The notes: generated by a model not told the origin, from the sequence alone. A stretch of DNA of 64,000 bases from Micropterix aruncella (GCA_944548615.1 OX155950.1:34621610-34685609), one strand, 5' to 3'; counted from the stretch's first letter, positions 46,163 to 57,350 are shown. Program-made: numbers and translations.

Positions 46163-47154
46163 GCACTTAACATCCCTTGCGGGATATGTATGGCGGCCGG
46201 CTGAAATCCAAAACATCCCATACGGGATATCGCGCTCGCCGCTCAAGAAAATGTCGTTTAAATTTCGAAATGCGATTGTATATTCTATCGAATGATGCCA
46301 TAATATAGCCAAATATGCAACACTATGAAATTGCTCGATTGCCGCATGCGATGTTAGAAATATGAATTACTACATCCCTTACAAAATCGATGACCTCATT
46401 TCTGACGACAGTCGCGAACGGCCCATCCGCGGCGGCGTATAATTCCGCGACGTGTTTGTTTTGTGAATTGTTTTGTGTATATAAGTGAAGTGTATACCGG
46501 ATAAAAGTAAGTAATTTCCATTTTTAAGTAGTTTAGGCCTTAGGATTAAACAATTTACACAGCCCATTTGCTGTTTTTCACGAATTTTCGAAGAAAACAC
46601 TTTGGCAAAACCAAACGGCTCGCGAGAAATGGCCGTTTTTATTTTGTAATGTTTGTGAAATATCCCGTTATATCGCGAAACATGACGTAATGTCGCTTTA
46701 ATTTACTAATAAAATAGGTATTGCTTCATTTACATCCTAAGTTATCACATAATTAGGCGTATTTTGAACATTATATGTTGTTTTCTAATATGGCTCGCGA
46801 AAATGAAACTTGTTTTGATAATTACTATGAGAGAAAAAAGTGCGATTTTCCATAGTTTTTCGATGAAATGTGACTCTTTGGAGTATAGTAATTAGTTATT
46901 AGACATATAATAAGTCTATGATAAGACAATATAATTGAAAAAATCTAACGAATTTTATATTATGGGCATTCAAAGTTTATTATTAGGTTCGGAAGTCGGA
47001 AACTCTCAAAACTTTAGATTTTTCTATAATATCAGACAAAGCTCAAAGTTCTGGTGTGATTTCTAAGAAGAAGTGATGTAGTAATAAAGTTATTTTGAAA
47101 GAATTTCATATAAAAAAATACCATAAGTAGTCACAAATTAAAAATTTAAAAAAT
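46163..47154. other. unassigned sequence with small palindromes
   Basis: No gene recognised. 46167 onward has TTAACATCCCTTGCGGGAT and later CATCCCATACGGGAT, two similar short palindromes. The TTAA followed by a C-rich palindrome could be a transposon end, but the partner end was not found. Confidence 0.4.
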
Positions 47155-47540
47155 TTTTTTTTACGAGAATACATACAATTTTTCTTGGCTGAATAAATAA
47201 ATATTTTTTCCGTATTTTTGTATGCAAATAAGTAAAAAAAAAATATCGCTTTGGTAAAGCATTTAATAAAGAACATAACTGTATTTACAATTTTTGATAT
47301 TTACAAAAACTGTATTTACAAAAAAATCGAAATGATTTTATAGGCGAGTTTTTTCAGTTTGCCAATTTTGTAATATTTATTCATTATTATCTTAATTGTT
47401 TTACGAGATAAGGTTATAATGTTTTATATGTCAAATTTCAATGCGATCATTTTTCTATTTATCTTTTTTTAATCGGATTAGTGGTTTATAAGTTATGATC
47501 GTTTTTCTCAAGGCCGTTGACTCGCGTCGATTTTTTGCGC
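47155..47540 (-). mobile_element. piggyBac-like family member, internal part (inverted)
   Basis: The minus strand matches 8890-9220: AACGATCATAACTTATAAACC, ATGATCGCATTGAAATTTGA, ACAATTAAGATAATAATGAA and ACAGTTATGTTCTTTATTAA. Termini were not identified, so it may be truncated. Confidence 0.75.
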
Positions 47541-47889
47541 GAATATGTCGCGCGCAAAAGTGATAGGTGAGTTTTTACCTCGCAACGTGAGGGGCTCTAA
47601 GAGATCATTTGAAATTTTCCAAACGAATTCCCTTTATTTTCCCATTCTCCTAATTTTTACACCTTAGCGCCCTTATATGTGTTAGACTATTATCACAGTA
47701 GAAATATGAGCAAAATGGAAACCAAGCCCATTTTTTGAAATAAATACCTACTCTCCATTGGAGCGCTAGGATTGTCAATCTTTATTTTTTGTAAAAATGA
47801 TAAGTTATTTTTAATTAATAATAAAATCATTTATTTGGCGTACAGTTTCGATGCAATGCATTTTTATGACATGATCATGACCTGATCTT
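47541..47889. other. unassigned sequence
   Basis: Contains CACAGTAGAAATATGAGC near 47695, which recurs inverted near 49270. Confidence 0.4.
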
Positions 47890-48432
47890 ACAGCCAAGAT
47901 CGGCTCCTGACGAGGATACTTTTCCACTATCAACAGCACAGACACACACTTTTGTGTACGCATTCAATTATGATAGCAACTTCCAAGTTTCAGCATTACA
48001 TGGCTGATGTATCCTGGGTTGGCTCCCAAAGAGGGAGCTCCTTAACGGTCAACAGCAGAGACCCAAAATTTTGTATACGCATTTAATTATGATAGCTCCT
48101 TCCATGTTCCACCATGTCATGGCTGATGAACCCTGGATTGGCTCCCGATGAGGGAACTCCTCAATGGTCAACAGCAGAGACCCAAAATGTTGTATACGCA
48201 TTCAGTTGTAATAGCCCCTTCTAAGTTCCACCATGACATGGCTGATGTACCCTGGGTTGGCTTCCGATGAGGAAAATCCTTAACGGTCAACAGCCGAGAC
48301 CCAACATTTTGTATACGCATTCAATTATGATAGCCTCTTCCAAGTTCCATTATAACATGGTTGATGTACCCTAGGTTGGCTCCCGATTAGGGAACTCCTC
48401 AACGGTCAACAGCAGAGACTCAAAATTTTGTA
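47890..48432 (+). repeat. 119-bp satellite, block 2a (plus orientation)
   Basis: The GA(C/T)GAGG-type landmark recurs at 47909, 48028, 48147, 48266 and 48385, an exact 119-bp period. A unit contains CTCCTCAACGGTCAACAGCA, AAATTTTGTATACGCATTCA, ATTATGATAGC and CATGACATGGCTG. Confidence 0.95.
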
Positions 48433-48690
48433 TGCAACCCAGGGTACATCAGCCATGTCATGGTGGAATTTGGAAGGAGCTATCATAATTGAATGCGTAT
48501 ACAAAATTTTGAGTCTCTGCTGTTGACCGTTGAGGAGTTCCCTCATCGGGAGCCAACCCAGGGTAGATCAGCCATGTCATGGTAAAACTTGGAAGCTGCT
48601 ATCATAAATGAATGCGTATACAAAATGTTGGGTCTCTGCTGTTGACAGTTGAGGAGTCCTCTAGTCAGGAGCCAACGCTGGGTGGACGGA
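48433..48690 (-). repeat. 119-bp satellite, block 2b (inverted)
   Basis: Orientation flips at about 48432/48433, mid-unit. Just over two units follow in reverse orientation (CATGTCATGGTGGAATTTGG, GTTGACCGTTGAGGAG). Together with block 2a they form a palindrome several hundred bases long. Confidence 0.95.
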
Positions 48691-48790
48691 TTTCAACCAC
48701 AATCTGCATGCCAAATTTCAGCTCAATCGGATGAAGCGTTTCGGCGCTCACAGAAGTGCGTCCACAAAAGAAAAATGCCCAACACTGCGT
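48686..48790 (+). repeat. dispersed repeat family R, copy 6
   Basis: GGACGGATTTCAACCACAAT, GCATGCCAAATTTCAGCTCA, ATCGGATGAAGCGTTTCGGC. It joins the satellite directly at GGGTGGACGG. Confidence 0.75.
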
Positions 48791-48830
48791 GCGGATAGGT
48801 AGTTAGTCCATCATCAGATGCTGGGCATCA

Positions 48831-48940
48831 CACAAGGTTATAGTTTTTGTGAAGACAAATCAAACGAGCCCAAACATGACACGTTTATCGTGTGCACAAG
48901 GTTATAGTTTTTGTCAAGACAAATCAAACGAACCCAATAA
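48831..48940. repeat. 64-bp tandem duplication
   Basis: CACAAGGTTATAGTTTTTGT then AAGACAAATCAAACGA(G/A)CCCA occurs at 48831 and 48895. Confidence 0.9.
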
Positions 48941-48964
48941 TGCCTTTTTTAATACTGAGATTCT

Positions 48965-49084
48965 AAGGAACACTTTGATGAAGTTTTACCTAAATCGGTT
49001 CAGCTGTTTTTGAGCCAAATCAAAACATACAGAAAGACATACATACATATACTGCCCTCAAGAATTGTATATAGTAGTATAGAT
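48965..49084 (+). repeat. dispersed repeat tail (family S), copy 2
   Basis: TAAATCGGTTCAGCTGTTTT, ACATACAGAAAGACATACAT and the end AGTAGTATAGAT, like 10075-10187. Confidence 0.55.
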
Positions 49085-49488
49085 AAGCAACTTAACAATC
49101 AATCATTCTTACCTTTGGTGGCACCATTGAATTACACTATAAAATCAATTTTGGCACCCACGACTGACATCCCACCGACAAGTGCTTAGCTTATTGTTCA
49201 AGCGTGCGTCTGTGTGAGTGCGTTCGTTTCGATCGCTTGTACGTAGCTTCCATACTGCTTAGCTCATATTTCTACTGTGCTATTTTGGTGAGGCACATAC
49301 TGTGCCCACAAAGAGTTAAATATATATTTCTTTCTACACTTTTTTTTTGTATTTGTCTCTTTATATAGGTTATGTAGCATCTACTCGCAAATAATGTTGT
49401 TACAATTTAATTCTAAAATATTGCCTGCAGGCAATAAGCTAGCCTTTTTGTACGAATAAAGCGTTTTATTATTATTATTATTACTTGA
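49085..49488. other. unassigned sequence
   Basis: Ends in a short (TTA)n stretch near 49470-49482. No gene. Confidence 0.4.
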
Positions 49489-50290
49489 TTCTGCACCCAG
49501 GAATGGCTCATGACGAGGGGACTCCTTAACGGTAGACAGCACAGATACGAAATTATGTATACGCGTTGAAATATGACACCCCGTTATAAGTTTTATCATG
49601 ACATGGCTGCTAAGCCCAGGGTTGACTCCCGACGAGGGGACTCCTCAACGGTCAACAGCACAGTCGTGATTTTTTATATGCTTTCAATTATGATAGTCCG
49701 TTCTAAGTTAAACTATAATATGGCTGCTGTGCCAAGGGTTGGCTCCCGACGAGGGCACTCCTTAACGGTGAACAGCTCAAAAACGAAATTTTGTATACCC
49801 ATTCAATTATGATAGCCCGTTCTAAGTTTCACCGCGACGAGGCTGCTGCAGATAAGGTTGGCTTATAACGAGGGGAATCCTCAACGGTCAACAGCACAGA
49901 AACGAAATTGTGTAAACGCATCCAATTATTACAGCTCGTTCTAAGTTTCACCATGATATGGCTGCTGCGCCCAGGGTTGGATCCCGACGAGGGGACTTCT
50001 CAACAGTCAACAGCACAGACACGAAATTTTGCATATGCATTCAATTACGACAGCCCGTTCTAAGTATCGCCAAGACAGGGCTGCTGCGCCCAGGGTTGGC
50101 TTCCAATAAGGGAAATCCTTAACGGTCACAGCACAGAAACGATTTTTTTTTACGCATTCAATTATGATAGCCCGCTGCAGACAGGGTTGGTTTCCAACGA
50201 GGGGACTCCTCAACAGCCAACATCACAAACATTAAATTATGTAAGTATAGCATTCAATTACGATAGCCCATTCTAATTTTCACTATGACA
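49489..50290 (+). repeat. 118-bp satellite, block 3 (about seven units)
   Basis: GACGAGGGG-type landmarks at 49512, 49631, 49748, 49867, 49985, 50105 and 50196 give a period of 117-120 bp, with one short unit (91 bp). Units are more diverged than in block 2. Small open frames here are incidental. Confidence 0.95.
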
Positions 50291-50957
50291 AAGGATTTTC
50301 ATAAAAGCTTCTTTTTAAAAGTGTGGTTTTAATAAAAACGTATTTATTTTATATTTCATGTCTGCATAATTTATTGGAAGTCAGGATATTTTTTCAAAAA
50401 TAGTGGATATACTGAATTACAAAATGCTGATTTGGTTAGCTAGAGATAACTATTGCTATACTATAAGGTTACAATAAACTAATAGATTGAGTGTTTTGTT
50501 CGTATGAATCTGGGAGGTCACAACAATACCTGTTGCCTTATCTGTGGCAACGGTATGTCGCAGTCGCTTTCCGTCCTCCAGTTTCGTCGGCTTAACTTCT
50601 CTTCATAATCGTTTCTGAAGCGAAAAATGATAGGACTCTCGCCGACAATATAGCGAAACCTTATTAGGATGTAAAGGTAGCGTATTCCCGTTCTGCCATT
50701 CGCGCCTGCCAGCCCCCTGGATTCGCACGTTTATTCCACTGTGCTAACAAATTTTACGGGCGCTTATTATGGCAATGGGAACATTGTAAACATCGTTTTG
50801 GCGCGAGGGTTAACGACCGTTCATTATTCTATGAAGAAAATAAGGGAAAATTGAGCGGCGAGCGTCCTGCGTCCGTTACACATTAGTTTGCTTTATGTTA
50901 TTTTATTTTGAAATGTTTTATTTCCCTAAAGTTTAAGTTTTCAGTAGCCGTTACATC
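50291..50957. other. unassigned sequence
   Basis: No gene or repeat partner recognised. Confidence 0.4.
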
Positions 50958-51496
50958 TAACGGTCCCGGACTGCTTGGGCCAAATGACCTGCTCGTTACC
51001 TTAGGTCGATTCAACGCACGGTTCAACTCCCATCCGGTAGCCTCTTCGATGAGGGAACAACCTGGAAAGGAATCTGTTTTCCCTGTCACGGTTGTGTCGT
51101 GGACATAGGGTCCGATTCTCTAAAGAACGACCTCAGCAGCAGCTGGGTCGTTTGCGCATTGAAAGACGGGCAAAGGGCGACACGATCCGCAAGTTACCCT
51201 GTGTTGTTGAGTTGAGTTACCCTGAACATAAGGTAGACGCCGCGCAAGCGATTTCTTACCTGCGACCGGATTAGAATACGGAGAAATCCGGCAAAATCTA
51301 GAAGTGAGGGCGTGAGGTCGGTCAGCTAATTTCATTTCCGAGAGGTGTTGGACTCTCACGGGTATGTTGGCGCAAAAAGACGGTGGAATTTCGTCGTCTT
51401 TAAGTTTCTGCCTTAACTCAACGTTTGAAAAAATAATCTAATATCGTTATAAGTTCCCGGGGTGGCGGGTCCGCTTCAGGTAGTTGACAACTCGAA
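50958..51496 (+). mobile_element. GC600 repeat, copy F (diverged)
   Basis: AACGGTCCCGGAC at the 5' end, GACGGGCAAAGGGCGACAC in the middle, CGCGCAAGCGATTTCTTACC, GGTGTTGGACTCTCACGGG, and TAGTTGACAACTCGAAG at the 3' end. Confidence 0.75.
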
Positions 51497-52339
51497 GGTT
51501 ACCGTTGCAATATTCTAAGATCTCGAAAGTTGCCGTTGCAAAATTCTAAGATGACATTCACACATTGCAAACACTAAAATACTTAAAAACAAATACAATG
51601 AAAACTTTTAACTTTGCATTGAGAAACGTATTGTTAAATGAATCCTAGAAAATGAATATTTGGATTTCTGAGTATGTTGAAAGCGTAAATGTTCGTATAA
51701 ATCATGACACGATTGGGTAACCTGACACATTGATCAGAAATTAAAGTTTTTGAAAAATCCCAAGATAGCGTTTTAATATCCCAAGGTCGTTTTGGTAAAC
51801 AATAAAGTCCTTCATTTTTTTTATGGAGCTATGATAATAAGTCATAGCTTCTATTCTATTTCTGAAACTGAATTTCTATTATATTCCTTTGTCTCTATCC
51901 GAATGAAAATATTCTATGAGTAAGTTCATCGTAATGACGTAAAATCAATACCGATTACCACCAAGTCTGAATTACAGGCTCTTTATAAACTTCCTTAATT
52001 AACAAAGGGCGAATTGCACCAAACAGACCGTCAACATCTGCTAATAGCCGTTAGTTAACCACGATTAACAATTTAACATACGATTAAATTTTGATGGCCT
52101 ACACTAATATTTTTGGGCCCCAGTTATTTAACCATGGTTAGTTTCGTTTGATGCTTCACAAGAGCGTTTTTGAGTGTTGAAACACCATTCGCGCAGACTC
52201 CAACCAATCACAGCGCATTGGTCAAAATTGTTGGAATATGTCTCGATTGTCTTTTTGGTGTTTTGCGTGTGTTTAGTGTTTTCTTGCAATAGTTTTGTAA
52301 TTTCGACAATTCGGCTACGAATTCTTATACTCGAATATA
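51497..52339. other. unassigned sequence
   Basis: Begins with a small tandem duplication (GTT(A/G)CCGTTGCAA(T/A)ATTCTAAGAT, twice). 52012-52040 (GGGCGAATTGCACCAAACAG) is weakly inverted-similar to 54930-54958. Confidence 0.4.
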
Positions 52340-52349
52340 GATTTTGATT

Positions 52350-53279
52350 ATAATACCAACGATTTTAGTCGGTTCTGTTATGTCACAATGTGAATTGATA
52401 CCTTCTGGTATCCAACAAGGATCACACTTAGGACCTATACTTTTTATTCTGTACGTTAGCGACATCGGTGCATGCTTCAAGCATTCAAAATTCCTGATGT
52501 ATGCAGATGACTTAAAGATATATAAAATTATTAAATCTGAAAACGATTGTGTTCTCCTACAGAAGGATCTCGACTTTTTGGAAATATATTGTAACAAAAA
52601 CATGATAAAAATGAATGTAGCAAAATGTTTCCACATAAGCTTTACGCGAAATAGAAACAAGATTAACTACTCATATCAGATCGATGACATTCCTATCGCG
52701 ACGTGCACTTCTATTAAGGACCTGGGTGTAGTTTTAGATGACAGATTAAGCTTTCGGGCACATATTGCAGCTATTGCCGAAAAATCTAGTAGAATGCTTG
52801 GCTTCATAATTTGCGCATCGAAACCATTCACCGACCCATTAATATTGAAGGTATTATACAACGCGTTTGTTCGATCTCACCTTGAGTTTGCTTCTCAAAT
52901 ATGGTCTCCCTGTTATCAGGTACACATTAACAGACTGCAAAATATCCAAAATAAGTTCGTTCGATACTTAAATTTCAAGACAAAAAGTTATTGTAATACT
53001 ACTAATGAAGCGGCCTTACTATTTAAAATAAATTCACTATGTTATCGGCGCAACTTGAATGATGCTCTGTGCCTCTATAAAATAATGAATGGTATATTCG
53101 ATTGCTCTGACCTGGTGGGAGAGATCAATATTAACGCCCCAATGAGGACCACACGCCAATTTGACCTGTTTCGATTGCCGCGTTTTAAAACTAATGCATC
53201 AAGAAATGGAGTACTCACACGCTGCTGTGAGCTTTATAATACCCATTTAAATGGTATTGATATGTTTAATATTCCATAA
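52350..53279 (+). CDS. LINE reverse transcriptase, C-terminal 310 codons, open
   Basis: Uninterrupted frame to the stop at 53277-53279. The upstream TTG/ATT codons at 52344 lie in the target-site copy, so there is no authentic start. Counting from 52344, domains in order: SGIQQGSHLGPILF (residues 21-34), the catalytic YADD at 53-56 (MYADDLKIY), NVAKCFHISF and DLGVVLDDRLSFRAHI. The thumb follows with YNAFVRSHLEFASQIWSP and RLQNIQNKFVRYL, and then CSDLVGEIN and YNTHLNGIDMFN at the end. Both catalytic Asp residues are kept. The N-terminal RT fingers, the endonuclease and ORF1 are missing. Confidence 0.9.
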   Translation: MIPTILVGSVMSQCELIPSGIQQGSHLGPILFILYVSDIGACFKHSKFLMYADDLKIYKIIKSENDCVLLQKDLDFLEIYCNKNMIKMNVAKCFHISFTRNRNKINYSYQIDDIPIATCTSIKDLGVVLDDRLSFRAHIAAIAEKSSRMLGFIICASKPFTDPLILKVLYNAFVRSHLEFASQIWSPCYQVHINRLQNIQNKFVRYLNFKTKSYCNTTNEAALLFKINSLCYRRNLNDALCLYKIMNGIFDCSDLVGEININAPMRTTRQFDLFRLPRFKTNASRNGVLTRCCELYNTHLNGIDMFNIP

Positions 53280-53675
53280 TCACTTACAAATACTCCGTAA
53301 ATCAAACCCTAACCGATATAATAAGCTGACTATTCGTTTTTAGCTATTATTATTGATTATTATTATTATTATTATATTTTATATATGCCACTACTAATAT
53401 CATACATGATCACACTCCACACTTACACGCTCAACACACTCCCACAAACACATACACACACACCCTGCATACTAGACTCTTACCTATATAGTTCTAAAAT
53501 TGAAGGTACATTAGTTTTATAAAGTAGTTTTACAAAAAAAACGTAATATATGTAATTTTAATGAAATCCGTAACCGGTTTTATTTGTTGTAAATCTGCAT
53601 ACATTTAAAAAAATATTATACTGTAATACTGTGTGATTTCTTAATAAAGAATTGAATTGAATTGAATTGAAAATT
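52350..53675 (+). mobile_element. 5'-truncated LINE (jockey-like) with 10-bp target duplication
   Basis: Flanked by perfect GATTTTGATT at 52340-52349 and 53676-53685. Starts inside the RT frame and ends in an (ATTGA)n-type tail (53650-53670). The 3' UTR includes TTA- and CA-rich stretches (53345-53470). Same broad family as 6590-7268 and 29747-30473. Confidence 0.92.
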
Positions 53676-53689
53676 GATTTTGATTTTCT

Positions 53690-54770
53690 ACTGAATAACC
53701 ATGGAGCAACCGCTTGTGAAGGTTTTTCTGGGTCGAATACTCAACAATAACAGTCATCGATAACAAACAGTTACAACAATAATAATATTATAAAATAATA
53801 GCCACAACGATGTCAAATAATAAAAAAAACGTTGTCACAGGTGGCTCATGAATGAGGGTCGGCATGTCAGCCACCAAATTTTTGACGCTATCATGTATAT
53901 TTATTTTATTTATTATTATTGTATTATTTTTATCGCTGTTGATGGGTCTTTATTATTTATATAAATTTTTAATTCGATTACATTCAAAATTATATTATAA
54001 CTAGTAATATGCACATTTTATGTATAATTGACTATTTCAATTTGATTATCCTCTGACCATTTCAATTTGATTTTTTGACTATTCCTTTTTCCATCCATAA
54101 TTATTTCAATTTGATTATTTCACTATTCATTGCAATTCCTATTTAATTTTTACCTTTTTCGTGTTATTGAAATTAATTTTATTGTGTTTTATGGTAGGTA
54201 TTTTACAAATATAATTTGCAGACTGATAGACTGACAGACGCATAGACATATCAATGACCTAGTTTTTAGAGTAATTATTAATTTCTACATACATTGTTTA
54301 TTGCCTTAAGCTAAGTCCTATTATTATTAGATACTATTTTTAATTTTTTTTCTCTTTTATTGTGTTTTATGATAGGTATTTTACAAATATAATTTGCAGA
54401 CTGATAGACTGACAGACGCATAGACATATCAATGACCTAGTTTTTAGAGTAATGATTAATTTCTACATACATTGTTTATTGCCTTAAGCTAAGTCTTAAT
54501 ATTATTAGATACTATTTTTTTTTTCTCTTTTAATATAATATGTAGTTTAAAGAATGCACAAGCCACTATTTTCTTGGTACGCTTGCCTTAGTACGGGTCT
54601 AGGCCTAGTTAGGCAGCGTTGATCTAAAGAAGGACTGGGCTGCGGTACTCTCTTTTGTGCTACTATTTACAACGGAGCCTCTAATGATAATATGTAATGT
54701 ACTGTAGCTTTAAAAAATGCGCATTTCTTTAAATAAATAAAAAAAAAAAAAAATAAATAAACGATAAGAA
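53690..54770 (+). mobile_element. probable LINE 3' UTR with A-rich tail
   Basis: No open frame, but the stretch ends in TTTAAATAAATAAAAAAAAA-type sequence (54730-54765) after a GC-richer segment (GGCCTAGTTAGGCAGCG, GGACTGGGCTGCGGTAC), an arrangement like the 3' UTR of the 3563-5853 LINE. Tentative. Confidence 0.4.
54181..54536 (+). repeat. 178-bp tandem duplication (two units)
   Basis: ATTGTGTTTTATG at 54181 and 54359. Both units contain TTTGCAGACTGATAGACTGA, CATATCAATGACCTAG and TTGCCTTAAGCTAAGTC with few differences. Confidence 0.95.
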
Positions 54771-55363
54771 GGTCGAAAGCAAAACCCGCACAGCGGAACC
54801 TCAAAATTGTTACCGTTTCTCGCTAAAAGCCGATGAACGAAGTTTAACCGGGGATCGTGGCTTGGTTAAGGAAATCACCAGTGTGGTGCAAAAGAATTTG
54901 GAATTTACCATTTAACCGTGATTATCTTTTTAAACCGACATTGTTGCAAAATGGCTCTAAGTAGGTAATCTTTTAATCGATAGTATCTTTACTGTATGGA
55001 ACTTCGTAAAGTACCTATATTGTTTGTATTCGAACCAATCCGTCGATTAAGAGCCTGTCTCCGGAATCTGAGTACGCAATATGTATGTATTAGTACTGAA
55101 TATTTTGAAACAATCAGGGCTCGCAGCCAAACTGTTATTAGCCAATAGCCATCCAAACGAAATGAACGTTTATTGGACGATACAGCCACTGAAATTACAA
55201 CCTTTAATAATATAAACGACAAATCGCCTCCATTCGTGGTATCTAAATGATGCTATGAGCACATTCTATGGGATAAATTTGATAGCAGCGTTCAGCGGGA
55301 GAGCTGCTGATAGGTTCATACCTGGGGATTTTCTGCTGCTTCCACCGCTTCGGGGCTTTATTA
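54771..55363. other. unassigned sequence
   Basis: No gene recognised. Confidence 0.4.
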
Positions 55364-55403
55364 GCATAATAATAATCGAGCCAAGGCTCGACTATTATTA
55401 TGC
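55364..55403. repeat. 40-bp near-perfect palindrome
   Basis: 19-bp arms (GCATAATAATAATCGAGCC) with one mismatch around a 2-base centre; capable of cruciform formation. Confidence 0.95.
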
Positions 55404-55790
55404 CAAGGTATATTGGCGCTTTAATCGCATTGGTTTAATAAATCTTGAAGCATGAAGCTTTTCACTTAGTATTTCGTTTAGGACTATTATGACGTCATTC
55501 ATCGTGTATGCGGTGTGGCGGTTTGGAAACGGGATTGACCACATTAACGACAGTAAGCCTTGTAGTGTTGCTCCATCTTCTTGTAAGATTCTTAGATTCT
55601 TTACGATTTCTTACAGCCACCGGTTGTAATATCAAATAAAATTAACTCATTTGACAGCTTATCTCAGCAACATACATATTTATATCTACATATATACCCA
55701 CATACAGACATACGTATACAAATATAATTATAATATATTATTGTATAATAATAAGAGATACATAGGTACTAACGGTAAAACTTTGAAGAG
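55404..55790. other. unassigned sequence
   Basis: No feature recognised. Confidence 0.4.
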
Positions 55791-55992
55791 TAGCGTCCGA
55801 AGCCCCGTTGAAACCGGTTCTACTCGTTGTTACCGAAGTTAATCAGCGGTGAATGCGGTCAATACTGGGATGGGTGACCGCGTGAGTGTTTGACTGCGTG
55901 ATGCTACAAATGCCCACCTAGAAGATGGTGCCAATAGGCAACAAGGCAGGTTCCACAAAAAGGCATATGCCTTGTGGGTGAAGAAAAAAAAA
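55791..55992 (+). mobile_element. 5S rRNA-derived SINE, copy 3 (with body)
   Basis: Head TAGCGTCCGAAG then GAAACCGGTTCTACTCG, TACCGAAGTTAATCAGCGG, GCGGTCAATACTGGGATGG and GTGACCGCGTGAG, colinear with 5S rRNA including its internal promoter boxes. Body CCCACCTAGAAGATGGTGCC and AATAGGCAACAAGGCAGG, then AAGGCATATGCCTT and an A-rich tail at 55983-55992. Same structure as copy 1 (28285-28500). Confidence 0.88.
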
Positions 55993-56082
55993 GTAATTTA
56001 AATATTACACTGTAAAGATTGTCCAAAAAAAAATGGAAGGACAGGGTGTGCTGCATGGGAGGTGGTGTTTTTTAGTATTTTA
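55993..56082. other. unassigned spacer
   Basis: Short spacer between a SINE tail and a LINE fragment. Confidence 0.4.
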
Positions 56083-56232
56083 AGAAAGAAAATGTGTTTT
56101 CAATAACGCCTTGAAACAGTGTAACGAAGTTGCATGACAGATAACATGCGGAAGCTGGTTCCAGAGTCGAGCAGAATAAACATTGTGCTTTCTAAGATGA
56201 GATGAGGGAGGCTTATGGTGATCTCAAGGCTC
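56083..56232 (-). pseudogene. LINE RT extreme C-terminus
   Basis: The minus strand reads HKPPSSHLRKHNVYSARLWN, QLPHVICHATSLHCFKALLK and THFLS then stop. The pattern (S)RLWNxLP...SxxxFKxxLK is the usual last block of CR1/L2/jockey-type RT proteins. About 45 codons remain. Confidence 0.75.
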
Positions 56233-56690
56233 CTCTAGCCGCGCCCGGTGAGTTACTCACCTCATAGATGCGGAAGATAACCTAAAATCAGAATTTAACA
56301 CCAGCAGCAATTCGTTAGGTTTCGTATAGGGAGATTCTTAATACCATTGAGTATATATGGTATTAGGTTGCTTAATGCCGTAGGAGATTTTGGTCACCCT
56401 ATTGCGTCGACAATATGCAGGTGGCGCTGATAGCATTATCCAGCGGAACTAATAGCAATTTAATTGGCCATATATAATAACGTTGATAATGAATGATTTT
56501 ATTATAAAGACTGATTGATTATAAAATCCAGATATTTAACCAATGATAATATTTAATTATTAATGCCATCTATCGCATTTTTATATAGCCTGACTACATC
56601 AAAGAAATAATACGGAGAGATTTAAATACCATCTATCGGTCTATTAATATATCTTAAGCGTGAAATTATCACGTATTGAAATCTGCATAT
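56233..56690. other. unassigned sequence
   Basis: No feature recognised; AT-rich after 56450. Confidence 0.4.
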
Positions 56691-56696
56691 CAAAAA

Positions 56697-56800
56697 AAAA
56701 TCGGTTATGTCACACCAAGACTTCCCCCAAATCCCCAGTCCTATCCGCCACAACAACTCGCCCGCTCTCCCGGTCCCGCCACTCCCCCTCTTATAATAGC
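56697..56800 (+). repeat. dispersed repeat family V, copy 5
   Basis: AAAAATCGGTTATGTCACACC, AAGACTTCCCCCAAATCCCC followed by a C-rich stretch, similar in layout to 19064-19392. Confidence 0.6.
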
Positions 56801-56929
56801 GACTGTGTCAAGTGATTATGATATAAAATATAGTATATTTCTAGTACTTCTGTAGTATTTAAATGGTTATTTTCAAATATGATACAGTATTTGCTTAAAT
56901 ATAGCGGAATTTAAAAATTATTTTTGTCG

Positions 56930-57180
56930 CTTTCATAATAAATATTCGTATGTACTAACATTTCACAATGTGGTTTCGGCCTAACTACGCATCTGTGTAT
57001 GAATTTCAAGTCTCTAAGTCCAATATTTCGAGATTGAAGAATGACTAGCACGCCCCCTGGTAGACCGATTTGAACCACAATCTTCTCAACTCTTGTCATG
57101 ATCAAATGATGACTACATGCCAAATTTCAGGTCAATCGGATGAAGCGTTTGGGCGCTATCGTAATACATACAGAGATAAT
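56930..57180 (+). repeat. dispersed repeat family R, copy 7
   Basis: TCTAAGTCCAATATTTCGAG, CCCCCTGGTAGACCGATTTG, CATGCCAAATTTCAGGTCAA, TCGGATGAAGCGTTTGGGCG. Confidence 0.8.
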
Positions 57181-57350
57181 TTTAACGATGCCTTCCCCCT
57201 CCAGTGAGTATGGTTGCACGTCTGCGGCGTGTGAAATCTACGTTATTTGCTCCGCCTGTTGTTTGTAGTGTTGTCTTTAAACCGTGTACGAACCGTGAAA
57301 GGCCCACCTTAATAACTAAATGTAAAGGCTAACTTTAATAAAGGTCACCT

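Noticed and set aside
24305..50290. CRISPR-like array reading of the 118-bp repeats
   Set aside because: Units are contiguous and wholly repetitive without unique spacers, in a eukaryotic context; this is satellite DNA.
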